Origin: Verrucomicrobiota bacterium | Lineage (GTDB): Bacteria > Verrucomicrobiota > Verrucomicrobiia > Methylacidiphilales > UBA1321 | DNA length: 64,000 nucleotides | Reading direction: 5' to 3' | Assembly: GCA_013285645.1 (NCBI GenBank) | Contig: JABDHJ010000001.1 | Coordinates: 254,537-318,536, forward strand | Shown: piece by piece, positions 42,301 through 50,994 of the stretch | Layout: every line of letters begins with the position of its first letter | How positions within the stretch are numbered: the stretch's first letter is position 1 | The notes under the pieces: generated by a model | What the model saw: the letters and a program-made list of their open reading frames with translations, nothing else | Databases searched by the model: none | What the model was told of the DNA's origin: nothing | Made by a program: the position numbers and the translations under genes

Positions 42301-42854
42301 ATTCACCCGTGGCGCCACCGGTTCTCTTCAAGCCGCTCGATCCCTCGTCCTCAAATCTTTCATATGTCGACTATCTTAAAAACTTTCCCCAGACGACTTC
42401 TCCCGGAACACTCACTCCGATTAAAATCAAAGCTGAAAACATGACGCTGCCCGCTGGTGCGGTACAGCTTGGGAAGGTCGGCGCGGAAGGCAAAGTCCTG
42501 GCACGCTGGGACGGGAGCGGGACGGTCACTTCCGCGCACCTCGACGTCCCTCAATCGGGTTGGTACCGGTTGAAAGTCCGTTATTCTTCAGGAGAAGCGC
42601 CCATGCGTTCCCTGCTCATTAACGGAAAGGTGCCCTTTGCCGAGGCGGAAGGATTTTCCCTCCCTTCGACAATGGGCTCTCCACCTTCCGACGGATGGAG
42701 CAATTTCAGCGACGATTGGCACGAGGTGGTGCTTGGAGCCGAGCAAGCCTCTCCGGGATGGAATATTTATCTGAGCAAGGGGCCCTGCACGTTGGACTTG
42801 CGCAACGACGGTGGTGGGTTGAATCTTGATTGGCTGGAATTGGACCCGGACTAG
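39324..42854 (+). CDS. Large secreted heparinase II/III-like polysaccharide lyase with CBM
   Basis: 1176 residues. Signal peptide (about 1-22), an N-terminal CBM4/9-like domain (to about 215), an alpha-toroid domain from about 290 (NSYYHFLQSPSFTPAANWLYL, TTECGGLYIIG), then an antiparallel beta-sheet section of heparinase II/III family lyases (YAMRGGW, GHQHEDMLEV, SHNTIIVDG) and a C-terminal CBM6/35-like domain (VTSAHLDVPQSGWYRLKVRY). The substrate (uronic-acid polysaccharide) cannot be named from sequence. ATG 39324 follows a GGA-type site; GTG 39309 is possible. It is preceded by a LacI repressor and followed by a pseudopilin. Confidence 0.85.
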   Translation: MKLLKLAYCLVLSCAAIHNVAADSLISNGGFEDGTTGWGLFVPDEAKDKNCRFDVVTDAPHSGVNCVRLQSDDFARFSIGTTFIPVQPGEHYHVSVWVRADPAAHVLLKTPGFAIRLFLRQGNADADGGHLFIGPGNRVARNTPADPASKSLPTTWTQIEAVVEIPPGVDAIGPGLFCWRTKGAIYADDFSIEKVDASTPITPMWQPPASPTGSPAPASAGEMTPITTSDDDLLAALNLDAPGMEKVKAAAQAKPIDWHAVQDAYLDFRRTGSTARWTIMPTDRPAHPTEKDDLAGDQVLSHHIRNDLHFPMPAVIDMGKDFNWTYDPIPRNSPNFSDEWTYGPIGRTDFWGTLGSAYWLTGDEKYAAGWVDSLQDFAAKNPMHYDAVPGIPSLWRPLDSAIRISISWPNSYYHFLQSPSFTPAANWLYLKLNYEHAQLLLHDLKSTDRHGNWATTECGGLYIIGTLFPECRDAASWRQYAIDRLNGEFDIVVPPDGFESELTPTYHFVALDGFRRPLEMARLNNLTIPDNFRTRVMDMYRAAVLVMDQSGNDVPTNDSKIVSASLEAAAGLKLGDDPLLAWAASHGQKGQAPPNSTALPYAGFYAMRGGWKHDDLFMFFRGGPTGTGHQHEDMLEVVLRAWNKTLLFDPGTYPYDPSDWRRFTIGTASHNTIIVDGKWQHRGATKPPISQPTGDPWVTTPLFDYVAGTYDAGYQESVYRARPFDPQTWKGEPDKSVSHTRRVLFLPPYYALVLDTLDGTGNHTFDAHFNLDAPAARLDPVTHAAFSQNTEGAQLALYPLEMENLVAEIVQGQKEPLLGWMPIEHRPIPTIRFRKQQAAPAIFATFLYPYRDKAPDFSATSLVVKGDDLWSRSLKTSQESIEIILAKNGKATPFSLKSSLLGDIATEATGLVVRQPGGTGTIYIGGIDLRSYQDSQVELTLDKPASLVFGRQKDGLLCFNPGDANIVMTLKHPFARTVTLPPQVWTSVSASGDSPVAPPVLFKPLDPSSSNLSYVDYLKNFPQTTSPGTLTPIKIKAENMTLPAGAVQLGKVGAEGKVLARWDGSGTVTSAHLDVPQSGWYRLKVRYSSGEAPMRSLLINGKVPFAEAEGFSLPSTMGSPPSDGWSNFSDDWHEVVLGAEQASPGWNIYLSKGPCTLDLRNDGGGLNLDWLELDPD

Positions 42855-42882
42855 AAATATTGTTTGCCCTTCCTTGATCCTG

Positions 42883-43581
42883 ATGAGACATCCTTCACTT
42901 CATTCCCGTCGTGCGGGGGCGTTCACGCTTATCGAGCTTCTTGTCGTGATGGCCATCATGGCCATTCTAATTGCGGGTACCATGCTCGGCATGCGTAGCA
43001 TCGGCAATGCCGGGAAATTCGACAAGGCGCTCGGCGATATTTCGGGGATCTTCGAGCAGGCGCGTGCTTACGCAGTCGCCCAGGACACCTATGTATGGGT
43101 CGTGCTCTACGAAAATGTTCCTGTAAATTCCGGGCCTCTGGAAGTTTATGCCGGCGCCTTCGCATCGAGCGACGGGACAGATCCTTTTAGCTGGACCGGC
43201 TCGGTAACTTTTCCTTCTCCTGGGACGTTTGGAGGCACCACGCTGACCGCGATCACCCGCCTTTACCATTTCAAGGGACTGCATCTCCAAACCACCACGC
43301 TGCCCAATGCTCCAAGCAGCCCCAGCCTTCCGGCCACCAGTCCCGTTTTCCAATGCACCACGCAAAGTGATTCGGGACCGGTCACTCTTTCTGGAGCGAA
43401 CTCGGTTTATTGGATCATTCAGTTTACCCCCACGGGAGGCGCCCGGGACAGTGCCAATCCGATCGACTCGATTTGGCTCGGAGTCCAGCCGTCTCTTTCC
43501 CAGACCATCCTGGATACCCATAACATTGCCAGCCTGAAGGTGAACGGGCTGACTGGTTTGACCACCGTCTATCGTCAGTAA
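42883..43581 (+). CDS. Type II secretion/type IV pilin-like pseudopilin, Verru_Chthon D-like
   Basis: 232 residues with a class III prepilin signal: short basic leader, then GAFTLIELLVVMAIMAIL, cut after Gly by a prepilin peptidase. The Ser/Thr-rich C-terminal body resembles the Verru_Chthon cassette D proteins found in Verrucomicrobia. It lies 28 bases after the lyase gene on the same strand. Start 42883 gives a normal leader; the longer frame from 42826 overlaps the lyase gene. Confidence 0.85.
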   Translation: MRHPSLHSRRAGAFTLIELLVVMAIMAILIAGTMLGMRSIGNAGKFDKALGDISGIFEQARAYAVAQDTYVWVVLYENVPVNSGPLEVYAGAFASSDGTDPFSWTGSVTFPSPGTFGGTTLTAITRLYHFKGLHLQTTTLPNAPSSPSLPATSPVFQCTTQSDSGPVTLSGANSVYWIIQFTPTGGARDSANPIDSIWLGVQPSLSQTILDTHNIASLKVNGLTGLTTVYRQ

Positions 43582-43638
43582 GGCATCTGCGCGACGAATC
43601 AACTCGGGCCTCTGCAAAAAGGTTTCTTTTAAGATGCT

Positions 43639-43933
43639 GTCATCCTGAGCGAAGGCGAGGCAATCGATCTCATCTCCTTTCCTCAAACGAGCTTCTCGAG
43701 CCGCAGTCGAAGGACCCAGCCTGACGAAGCAACCGATGCCAGTGGCGTCAAAAAATCACAAACCGAAAGGCAAGCCTCTCGCTGGTGCGGCAAGGGAGGA
43801 TTTTCTTTTAGAATCGAAACCACCTTGCCAATGGTCAAATATTACTTTGAGGCGGAAGCAGGTCCTTCGACTGCGGCTCGAGAGGGTCTTGGGATTAAAC
43901 CATACGCTCCGGCTCGCCTTCGCTCAGGATGAC
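43639..43933. repeat. Nested palindromic repeat element
   Basis: Two nested perfect inverted repeats. The outer arms are 21 bases each (43639-43659 and 43913-43933), the inner arms 22 bases each (43695-43716 and 43861-43882), with about 145 bases between the inner arms. The whole unit of about 295 bases carries no gene, in the gap between pseudopilin and PEP-CTERM gene. Such words (CATCCTGAGCGAAGG-type) are known from dispersed repeat families in soil bacteria; genome-wide copies would show it is a REP/MITE-type element. Confidence 0.75.
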
Positions 43934-44025
43934 GTTATTTTTAAAATCGCGAGTTTTGTTGAGGTCTCAACTTGTACCTTACCTTGACCTTGAGACTGGT
44001 CGCCTGCTCCGAACTCTGGTCCGCG

Positions 44026-45321
44026 TTAAACGTCTTTGGAACGGCGCGCGCGTTGAAAGACAACGAGCAGGGCGAGGCCACCAAGCATGAGAGCCCAAGT
44101 GCCCGGCTCCGGTACACCGGTCACGATATCGAGGTCGATATTACTCCCACTCAGCACGAGAGAGGAACCGCTGTAGGTGGTGACTGGGGTGCCATTGACG
44201 TCGAAGACCAGGGTCGAACCAGTAACACCACTAAAGATAGTTGTTCCAGTGCTGGTCATCAGGACATATTGCGTTCCATTGGCAATGGTCGAGCCGCCCT
44301 GCAGGTTAAAGGTCAGGGTATCCCCGCTGAAGGTGACACTCGGGGTCGCTCCGAATGCCAGTTTATTGCTATTTGATGAACCCGTCGTATCCAAGTTGAA
44401 TGCCAAGTTTGCGTTGGTGATGGTCGAGGCACCCGAAGACCCCAGCGTCAGCGTTTGCGTGGTATTCGTATCAGCGGCTGAAGTCTGCCCGACTAATACG
44501 TTAGTGGTAATCGTGCCCGTGGCGCCAATAGTAAACGCGGTGCCAGAAGCGGTGCCCGTGCCTGCCAGTGTCGAGCCAGCGGCTGCGGTGAGAGCTCCAT
44601 TTACGGTGCCCGTCACGATCAACGTACCCCCTTTACTGACGCTGGCTGAATTTCCTGAAACCGTGCTGCCCGAGATATTAAGTGTCGCTCCTGAGGCAAC
44701 GCCCACTCCTCCTGTGAAGGTATTTGCGTTGGATAAAATCCAACTTCCGGACGCGAAATTCATCGACGTCGCTTCAGATGCACCATTGCTGACAATACCG
44801 CCAATGGTATTTGCCCCTGTATTCGTAGCAGCCATCGTAATGGTAGCAGCCGAGGTTGTCTTGGTATTTGTAATATTGCCGGCGATATCTAACACGTCAG
44901 TCGTAGTCGCGTCGTTGGAAATGCCTAGACTTCCTGCGGCACTGATGGCGCTGTTGATGGTTTCCGTTTGACCTGTCGAAGTTACCGTATTAAGGAGCTC
45001 TATATTGCCCCCGCTGTTTACGAAAAAGGTGCCCGTGTTAAAAATGAAGGATCCGGCATTGGTATCAAATTGGACAGAATTGATGTGGATCCCGCCGCTT
45101 GGAAGGCTGACCGTGACACCTGTGCTCGTGTTAAATGTAGCAGTATTCGTGTTGTTGCCGGAAGTGAAACCTGCATAAGCGCCGCCACTCCAGTTGGAGC
45201 CAGTTGTCCAAGCTCCATTGCTCGTCGCATTCCACGTTGCATTTACATTTTGCCCGAATACGCTCTGGGCCATGCCTGACGACAAAAGAAAGGCGAGGGC
45301 AAAAAATTTATATGCTTTCAT
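44026..45321 (-). CDS. PEP-CTERM protein with autotransporter-like beta repeats
   Basis: 431 residues: signal peptide (FFALAFLLSSGMAQSVFGQ), a Ser/Thr/Asn/Gly-rich beta-helix-type body (repeats of the GNITNTKTTSA and NANTFTGGVGVASGATL kind), and a C-terminal sorting signal VPEPGTWALMLGGLALLVVF followed by RARRS. PEP-CTERM proteins are processed by an exosortase and attached at the surface or exported for biofilm polymers. The start 45321 is chosen to give a signal peptide at the N terminus; the frame from 45468 adds an implausible leader. The exosortase is not in the window. Confidence 0.85.
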   Translation of the reverse strand: MKAYKFFALAFLLSSGMAQSVFGQNVNATWNATSNGAWTTGSNWSGGAYAGFTSGNNTNTATFNTSTGVTVSLPSGGIHINSVQFDTNAGSFIFNTGTFFVNSGGNIELLNTVTSTGQTETINSAISAAGSLGISNDATTTDVLDIAGNITNTKTTSAATITMAATNTGANTIGGIVSNGASEATSMNFASGSWILSNANTFTGGVGVASGATLNISGSTVSGNSASVSKGGTLIVTGTVNGALTAAAGSTLAGTGTASGTAFTIGATGTITTNVLVGQTSAADTNTTQTLTLGSSGASTITNANLAFNLDTTGSSNSNKLAFGATPSVTFSGDTLTFNLQGGSTIANGTQYVLMTSTGTTIFSGVTGSTLVFDVNGTPVTTYSGSSLVLSGSNIDLDIVTGVPEPGTWALMLGGLALLVVFQRARRSKDV

Positions 45322-45509
45322 GTTTTTTTGGGGTACTTGGCGGTTTTGAGGACGGACGATGGCACTGATTTGGGAGCATACGCTCAGAACGGTCAGAGGG
45401 TGTCGGGAGTAAGTCCTGATCGCTTTCATTACACCGATGAAAGTAAATGATTGCATTAGCGGTAACAAAGCGTTTGTTGTGCACTCTGTAGCATTAAAGG
45501 CCCACTTCG

Positions 45510-45671
45510 GGCTTTATTCGGACGCGATATAGTGTCTGGGCCCACCCAGAACCATGAACTTACCGTGGAGAACCAGCAGCCCAACAAGCCTGTGATCGCG
45601 AGACCTAATCCCATGAAAAAAGTGTAGCGGTAATCGTGATGAACGTGATCGAGGAAGAATCCTGAAACCGC
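45510..45671 (-). pseudogene. C-terminal remnant of an MFS transporter
   Basis: Reading the minus strand from 45671 gives an uninterrupted stretch of about 50 codons typical of the last two helices of a sugar MFS transporter: GFFLDHVHHDYRYTFF, then MGLGLAITGLLGCWF and ending SWFWVGPD. A stop (TAG) lies in frame just upstream. No start or rest of the gene is present, so it is a decayed fragment between the 2-hydroxyacid dehydrogenase and the PEP-CTERM gene. An imperfect hairpin with GCCC/GGGC arms at 45496-45515 follows it. Confidence 0.65.
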
Positions 45672-45696
45672 GGACTATTCGAAGTCAGCACCGCGA

Positions 45697-46782
45697 TCAA
45701 GCCGTGGTTCGAAACCGTTCCTCGTCGATTTCATATCGAAGCGGTTTTCCGGCCAAGAACCGGTCCAATTCCTCAACCATCAATTTTCCCATTCGTCGGC
45801 ATTCAGCGCCAAGACTGCCGGCGATATGCGGTGTGAGCATGACGTTGTCGAGGGTGTAAAGGGGTGATCCTTCGACGGGCGGCAGGGGCTCGGTAACATC
45901 GAGCATGGCAAAAAGGTCGGGACGTTTTTTCAGCATCTGGATCATTTCCTCTTCATCAACCACCGCTCCGCGAGCAGTATTGATGAAAGTGGCTCCAGGT
46001 TTCATCGACTCGAAGTGCTTGCGTTGAATCATTTTTTCCGTGCTTTTCAAGGAAGGCGCATGGCAGCTGACAACATCCGCCCGGGCAAACACCTCCTCCA
46101 AGGAGAAGAGTTTCACCCCGAACTTCGCCGCCTCTTCGGGCGGGAAAAACGGATCGTGGGCGATCACGTTCAAATCAAAATGCTGGAGCCGCTCGGCAAC
46201 GAGACGTCCGATCATGCCCAGCGAGATGAGTCCGACCGTGCTTCGGTAGGCTCCCGGCGGATGATAGGCGGAAGGAAATTTCCGGTGTTTGCGGATAAAG
46301 TGCGCCTGTTGCCAGCCATGCTTGAGCGCGAAGAGAATCTGGGAGATCGTAAACTCGCTGACCGGAACGGCATTGGCGGCGGCGGCGTTGGTGAGTCGAA
46401 TATTACGCCGCCAGAAAGTATCCGTAACGATGGATTTGACCGTGCCTGCCCCGTAGAAAACCACCTTCAACTTCGGGAATCGCCGGAAAAAAGCTTCATC
46501 CATCGGGACCATGCCCCAGCCGGAGAAAATCATTTCAACCTCGGGCCAAATTTCCGAAGAGGCCCGGTAATCTTCCGGCGTCATCAATTGACCGGAGATT
46601 TTTACGCGGGAGGAAAGGGCCGCGCGCTCCTCAGGTCCGTAAATCTGATTGAAAGCTTGTCCGTATAAAAGATAAAGGGCGGCAACATCGATGCGGGCCA
46701 CCCGCCCATTCATCGCAAAATCCTTTTTTTGATCGGCTGGAGGCTCAACTTCGTGCGCCAATTGAGATTCAAAATTCGACAT
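45697..46782 (-). CDS. D-isomer-specific 2-hydroxyacid dehydrogenase
   Basis: 361 residues, NAD-dependent. The Rossmann motif GLISLGMIGRLVAERL, the catalytic Arg region INTARGAVVDEEEM, the Glu region MLDVTEPLPPV and the catalytic His in LTPHIAGS are all visible. The substrate is not defined by sequence; this subgroup often acts on sugar-derived hydroxyacids. The start is set at 46782 by the AAGGAG ribosome site four bases upstream; the in-frame start at 46815 is less likely. Confidence 0.9.
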   Translation of the reverse strand: MSNFESQLAHEVEPPADQKKDFAMNGRVARIDVAALYLLYGQAFNQIYGPEERAALSSRVKISGQLMTPEDYRASSEIWPEVEMIFSGWGMVPMDEAFFRRFPKLKVVFYGAGTVKSIVTDTFWRRNIRLTNAAAANAVPVSEFTISQILFALKHGWQQAHFIRKHRKFPSAYHPPGAYRSTVGLISLGMIGRLVAERLQHFDLNVIAHDPFFPPEEAAKFGVKLFSLEEVFARADVVSCHAPSLKSTEKMIQRKHFESMKPGATFINTARGAVVDEEEMIQMLKKRPDLFAMLDVTEPLPPVEGSPLYTLDNVMLTPHIAGSLGAECRRMGKLMVEELDRFLAGKPLRYEIDEERFRTTA

Positions 46783-46868
46783 GAACTCCTTGGTTAGAAT
46801 GAGAAGCGTGGGCAATCCTCACCGACTGGGAAAGGCCCGTGAAATGCTCCCTGTAGCAGCGGACGGCC

Positions 46869-47582
46869 TTATCTCATGGATTTGGTCGCCTTGTAGGCAG
46901 CCTCTTCTTTTTGCAGCAGATCCGCCTGGTCTTTGGGAATCGGGAACGGCCTCGGCGGCGGAGTCAGGAACTCGTAAGCAACCTCAATCCCGTTTTGCTT
47001 CGCGCCCAAGGGGAGCATGGAGTTAGGGTCGATCCAAACGTCCACGGCGCCGCTTTTATAGTGGAAGGCCATCACTTTATTATGTAGAGCCGCCTCCTTG
47101 AAGGTGGACATATTGATGGTCACTCCGTCGAGTAAAATAAAACCAATGGTGTAAAAGACATAGGGAATCGCCTGGGGAGAGGCGATACTGAGTTGGGGGC
47201 CTTTCGGCGTCGAAGACAAGACCCAGTCACCTTGACAGGTGAATTGCTTGGAGGTGCCATCGGAGAAGGTCAGCGTGACTCCTCGCAGATCGCCGGTCTT
47301 GATCGTCTCGATGGATGTGGGAGAACTGTAATCCGGCGCTGACGGCGCTGGCTGTGCACCCGGCACGGAAGGCGCGGCGGTTGGATCACCAGTTGCGCTG
47401 GCCGCACCATTGGAAGGGGCCTCCTTGTATTTAAACGTCACCATCCAATGGCCATAATCCGGAACGGGCGCAAGATAGGGTGCATGGGGCTCAGGCAGCT
47501 TTTCGTCAGATTGCGCCCAGCCGATTTTCGGACCGGTTAGCAGACTCAAACCGATGACAGTTGCGAAAAATGTCTTTTTCAT
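46869..47582 (-). CDS. Secreted protein at the end of the Verru_Chthon cassette
   Basis: 237 residues with a signal peptide (MKKTFFATVIGLSLLTGPK). The rest has a low-complexity Pro/Ala/Ser spacer (SVPGAQPAPSAPD) and a beta-rich domain (GVTLTFSDGTSKQFTC, ending PPPRPFPIPKDQADLL). Its ATG overlaps the cassette A stop (ATGA), so it is the last gene of the B-C-A transcript. I do not recognise a family; a link to the surface or pilus structure is inference. Confidence 0.6.
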   Translation of the reverse strand: MKKTFFATVIGLSLLTGPKIGWAQSDEKLPEPHAPYLAPVPDYGHWMVTFKYKEAPSNGAASATGDPTAAPSVPGAQPAPSAPDYSSPTSIETIKTGDLRGVTLTFSDGTSKQFTCQGDWVLSSTPKGPQLSIASPQAIPYVFYTIGFILLDGVTINMSTFKEAALHNKVMAFHYKSGAVDVWIDPNSMLPLGAKQNGIEVAYEFLTPPPRPFPIPKDQADLLQKEEAAYKATKSMR

Positions 47583-50500
47583 TCGTTTACCACTTCGAGT
47601 TGTTTGTCGACGACCTGACCTGTGTACCGATCGATGGAGACATGGAGCCAGTAACGCCGTTCGCCTTCGACGACAAAGTTATCGAGCGAGCCAGCCGTGG
47701 TCGGGTAGCGTCCCGACTGCGCGATGATATCGATCATGAAAGTCCAGGTCCGGGTGTTGGATGACTCCGCGACCGCCCGCACCGCGGCCTCCTCCTCCGT
47801 CTTGATGGCTGACATGCTGGTGATCGCCGAGTTGGTCATGAAATTATTGACTATATCCGCACGAGTGACAAAGGGCGTGGTTGTCGTGACGTTCGTCATG
47901 GCTTGAGCGACGGCCGAGGCATTCGCGCTCGAAACCGTGGTGGTGTTAACCGTGCTTTGGGTCGCTCCTGAAATCAAGGCCGTAAGCACCTGTGCGTAAG
48001 GCGTATTGGGATTGACCCGTCCAGCTACGACTGGCGCGTCGCTCAGGGTAAAGAGATCGAGCAGGCCCGAGTCGGCGCTGTTGGCCGAGAAAAGGTCGAG
48101 TGTTTTCCATGGCATGTCGCGGAAGGCGTAGCCCATTTCTCCCACCGAATGAAACGGCCGATTGAGGATGACAGGACGGTTGGGTGTGGCATTGAGGTAA
48201 GTGGGGCTGGCGGATGGGGATGAATTATGTGCATCGCCCCAACGACGTACGCCATCCACGTCGTTATAACCGCTCGGGGAGGAACTATCGTTGACTGCCC
48301 ATAGATCGAGCCGATAGGGCACTGCGCCCCCGAAGGGACCTGGACCTGACGTCACGGGCGGCATGGTTGTATTTGCCACCATGCCGCTGCTATTGGCGAG
48401 AGGCACGTTGACATCGGGGTTGCCTGATCCATTGCCAAGGCCGAACCGAAAGGTTCGGGGGTCGCTTTTCATCAGCACGCTGCAGGAAAGCGAGGCTGTA
48501 GTGGCGACATTACCTCCCGACGAGCCACCATGGTTGTCGTAGCAGGTTTCAGCCGGATAGGCGCCGGCAGGATCGTCTATCCCGATGAAAGTGCTGTAGG
48601 TGTGCCAATTGTTGTTCGCGTCCTCATATTGGAGCGGCATGACCATTTTAAAATAGGATTGGCAAAACCAGGCGCCATTTGGGCTGCCCACGCCCGTGAT
48701 GGGGGGAAAGGCGGCATTGCCGCCTTGGTTCGCCGGCTCGTTCAAGTTCGGAAAACTCATGAGTGGGGGCAGCACCAGGCACGCAGTGTTAGCTAAGAGC
48801 GGAAAAATTGAGGTCACCGTTGCCACCGGCGCTCCCACCGGCGTTCCCGAGACAAGGCCAGGCTCGCGGTATCCCGACGGGAAGTTTGTGAAAGGAATTC
48901 CCGTATAGGTTCCCGCGGAGTTTGTCGCGATATTGGCCATGTAGTAAGGAGTATGCCCGTTGGCGGCTCCGTTTTTGGCAGTCGCTGTTCCATTATAGAA
49001 CCAGGCTTCGCCTACACCGGAGTTGGAGACCGTCCTGCTATTGATAAATCCGGCCACAAACGAGTCGGAGTTGCCGAGAAGAGAATTGTTGTAATAGGGG
49101 CTGAAACGGAAATTGGTGGGATAGTTGGTGGCAATGGGGGAAGAGGGCGTCTGGTGCGGATTCCAGAGCGCGAAATAGAGATAAAAATACCATGGCGCCA
49201 CGGGGGTCGTGACGGAACCCGGCGACCCCGTCGTTCCGGTATTGGGGGCGTACATATTGAGGTAAGCCGCAAACGGATAGGGAAGATCCTTGATTCCCTC
49301 CACGTTGACGTAGGTGGTCCCGCTTGGAGACGCCGGAGATGCATATGTATACGTGATGGTGGTGGGGAAGTTTTCGGCGCCCCACTGGTCAATGATGTTC
49401 GCTCCGATCCGCAGGATCTGCAGAGTCACCTTATCGTCCGGATCGACAAAATTGGGTACGACATTTCCATTGTTAGGCTCTTGATCATTACGACCTTTGT
49501 TGCCCGTGCCCGGCGCCCCGAGAGAGCCGGAAAGAATGCCCGCCTGAAGTAGTTCGAAGAAGTCGGGTTCACGGTTTTGCTTGGCGACGTCATCGAGGGA
49601 CATGATGCCGGTGGTGCCGCTGAGGACGCCATGAACATAAGCAGGATTCTTTGTCGGATAATTCCAGTGGCGAAAGGACGGGCCGTTGGAATCGAGGGTG
49701 GTGGTAGTGGGGATAGTCCCTATGTCCAAGCCGAAGTATTTTTGGATATTGAGGATATCAGCAGCCGTTAGTGTTCCATTGCCCGACCCGGTGAATTTTT
49801 CGAGCAGAGCCAGCTTATCGAGCGGAAAGCGATACTTGACCAACGGTTCGCCAGTAACAGCAATCAGTCCATTGTTCCGAGGCCACCCCCCCGGCGCTTG
49901 CACACGCGGATTCGGAATGCGCGGATTGAACGAACCTGAGGTGTATTGCTGCCCGGCGTAATTGATACTACTGGCTGAATTCGTCGCCGGGCCCCAGGTG
50001 GGCCCGTTGGCTTCGCGGCTGAAAGTGGTCAGGTAAGGCAGGGCACCGACTAAATCGGGATTTTGAGTCTGAGCATACTTGATCAATTCCTGTCGGCTCA
50101 AGAAACAGGTGTCGCCATTGGCCACCCGGGTAAAGCCGTTGTTGGTCGCGGCGAAGAGAACATTGGACCCATAGTTGGCCGACGTAGAGGCGTTGCGCCA
50201 GTTCACCAGGTTATCGACATCGGTTTGGTTCCCGGCAATACCGGGCAGTTGGGTCAGGTCAGCCCAAGGCATGAGACCTTTGCCCGTTGCGTTGGTTGCC
50301 GCAGAGCTGGGATATCCGGCAACGTTGGCGTCCAGCAGGCCACTGGTATCGTAGATAACGTAGGCGTAGCGACCGACGACATAGCTGCCATTCAGCGCGG
50401 TGCTATTGGCAACGGCGCTCGTGTAAGTGGTGAAGGATTGAGGGCCGGCCCGGGTCATCAGGATCCACTTTGGGTCGGGAAAACCGGCGGTGCTGGTCGT

Positions 50501-50983
50501 CAACTGGGGTTTGTTCCAGCGAGAAGTCGAAATGAGGCGACCATTTAACGAGGTGGTCTGAGTCAAGGCGCTCGAGCTGTAATCCGTCATTCCCGATCCC
50601 GCGGTATATAGGTTGGTTCCGCTGTAAGTGAGAAGGGTCGCCAGATTTGCGGCATTGGGCGTCGTGCGCTGAGGTACGGCGTTGGCGTTGGCCAGTGGAA
50701 CGTAGAGGCTGTTGGTGCCCGAGACGAGAATGGTCGAGAGAGCCGGATCGGCGATCTCGGCCTGAAATTGGGAGACGATCTGGTCAAGGCCTCCCAACGC
50801 GATTTGGTCGGCTGGCAATGCCTGAGTAAAACTTTTGGTCGCGCCGCGATCCAGCGTGGCCATCGAAGCGAACGAGACCAGCAGAATGCTGAGGATGGCA
50901 AGGATTGCCAGCGTAAGAATCAAGGCCATACTGAGGCGGCCTTTTCGGGCCGCGGCGGACATCGGAAAAACCGCAGTTTTCAT
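47579..50983 (-). CDS. Verru_Chthon cassette protein A
   Basis: 1134 residues, with an N-terminal hydrophobic helix after a basic segment (KGRLSMALILTLAILAILSI), as in type II pseudopilin-like membrane proteins but without the FTLIE motif. The long C-terminal part is rich in Asn, Gly, Ser and Pro (beta-type exported body). Size and the neighbouring B and C genes match the Verru_Chthon cassette described in Chthoniobacter and Verrucomicrobium. ATG 50983 is 12 bases after the stop of cassette C; a TTG at 51010 is in frame but less likely. It is thought to belong to a surface or secretion structure of unknown function. Confidence 0.75.
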   Translation of the reverse strand: MKTAVFPMSAAARKGRLSMALILTLAILAILSILLVSFASMATLDRGATKSFTQALPADQIALGGLDQIVSQFQAEIADPALSTILVSGTNSLYVPLANANAVPQRTTPNAANLATLLTYSGTNLYTAGSGMTDYSSSALTQTTSLNGRLISTSRWNKPQLTTSTAGFPDPKWILMTRAGPQSFTTYTSAVANSTALNGSYVVGRYAYVIYDTSGLLDANVAGYPSSAATNATGKGLMPWADLTQLPGIAGNQTDVDNLVNWRNASTSANYGSNVLFAATNNGFTRVANGDTCFLSRQELIKYAQTQNPDLVGALPYLTTFSREANGPTWGPATNSASSINYAGQQYTSGSFNPRIPNPRVQAPGGWPRNNGLIAVTGEPLVKYRFPLDKLALLEKFTGSGNGTLTAADILNIQKYFGLDIGTIPTTTTLDSNGPSFRHWNYPTKNPAYVHGVLSGTTGIMSLDDVAKQNREPDFFELLQAGILSGSLGAPGTGNKGRNDQEPNNGNVVPNFVDPDDKVTLQILRIGANIIDQWGAENFPTTITYTYASPASPSGTTYVNVEGIKDLPYPFAAYLNMYAPNTGTTGSPGSVTTPVAPWYFYLYFALWNPHQTPSSPIATNYPTNFRFSPYYNNSLLGNSDSFVAGFINSRTVSNSGVGEAWFYNGTATAKNGAANGHTPYYMANIATNSAGTYTGIPFTNFPSGYREPGLVSGTPVGAPVATVTSIFPLLANTACLVLPPLMSFPNLNEPANQGGNAAFPPITGVGSPNGAWFCQSYFKMVMPLQYEDANNNWHTYSTFIGIDDPAGAYPAETCYDNHGGSSGGNVATTASLSCSVLMKSDPRTFRFGLGNGSGNPDVNVPLANSSGMVANTTMPPVTSGPGPFGGAVPYRLDLWAVNDSSSPSGYNDVDGVRRWGDAHNSSPSASPTYLNATPNRPVILNRPFHSVGEMGYAFRDMPWKTLDLFSANSADSGLLDLFTLSDAPVVAGRVNPNTPYAQVLTALISGATQSTVNTTTVSSANASAVAQAMTNVTTTTPFVTRADIVNNFMTNSAITSMSAIKTEEEAAVRAVAESSNTRTWTFMIDIIAQSGRYPTTAGSLDNFVVEGERRYWLHVSIDRYTGQVVDKQLEVVNE

Positions 50984-50994
50984 TTCATTGCGGG

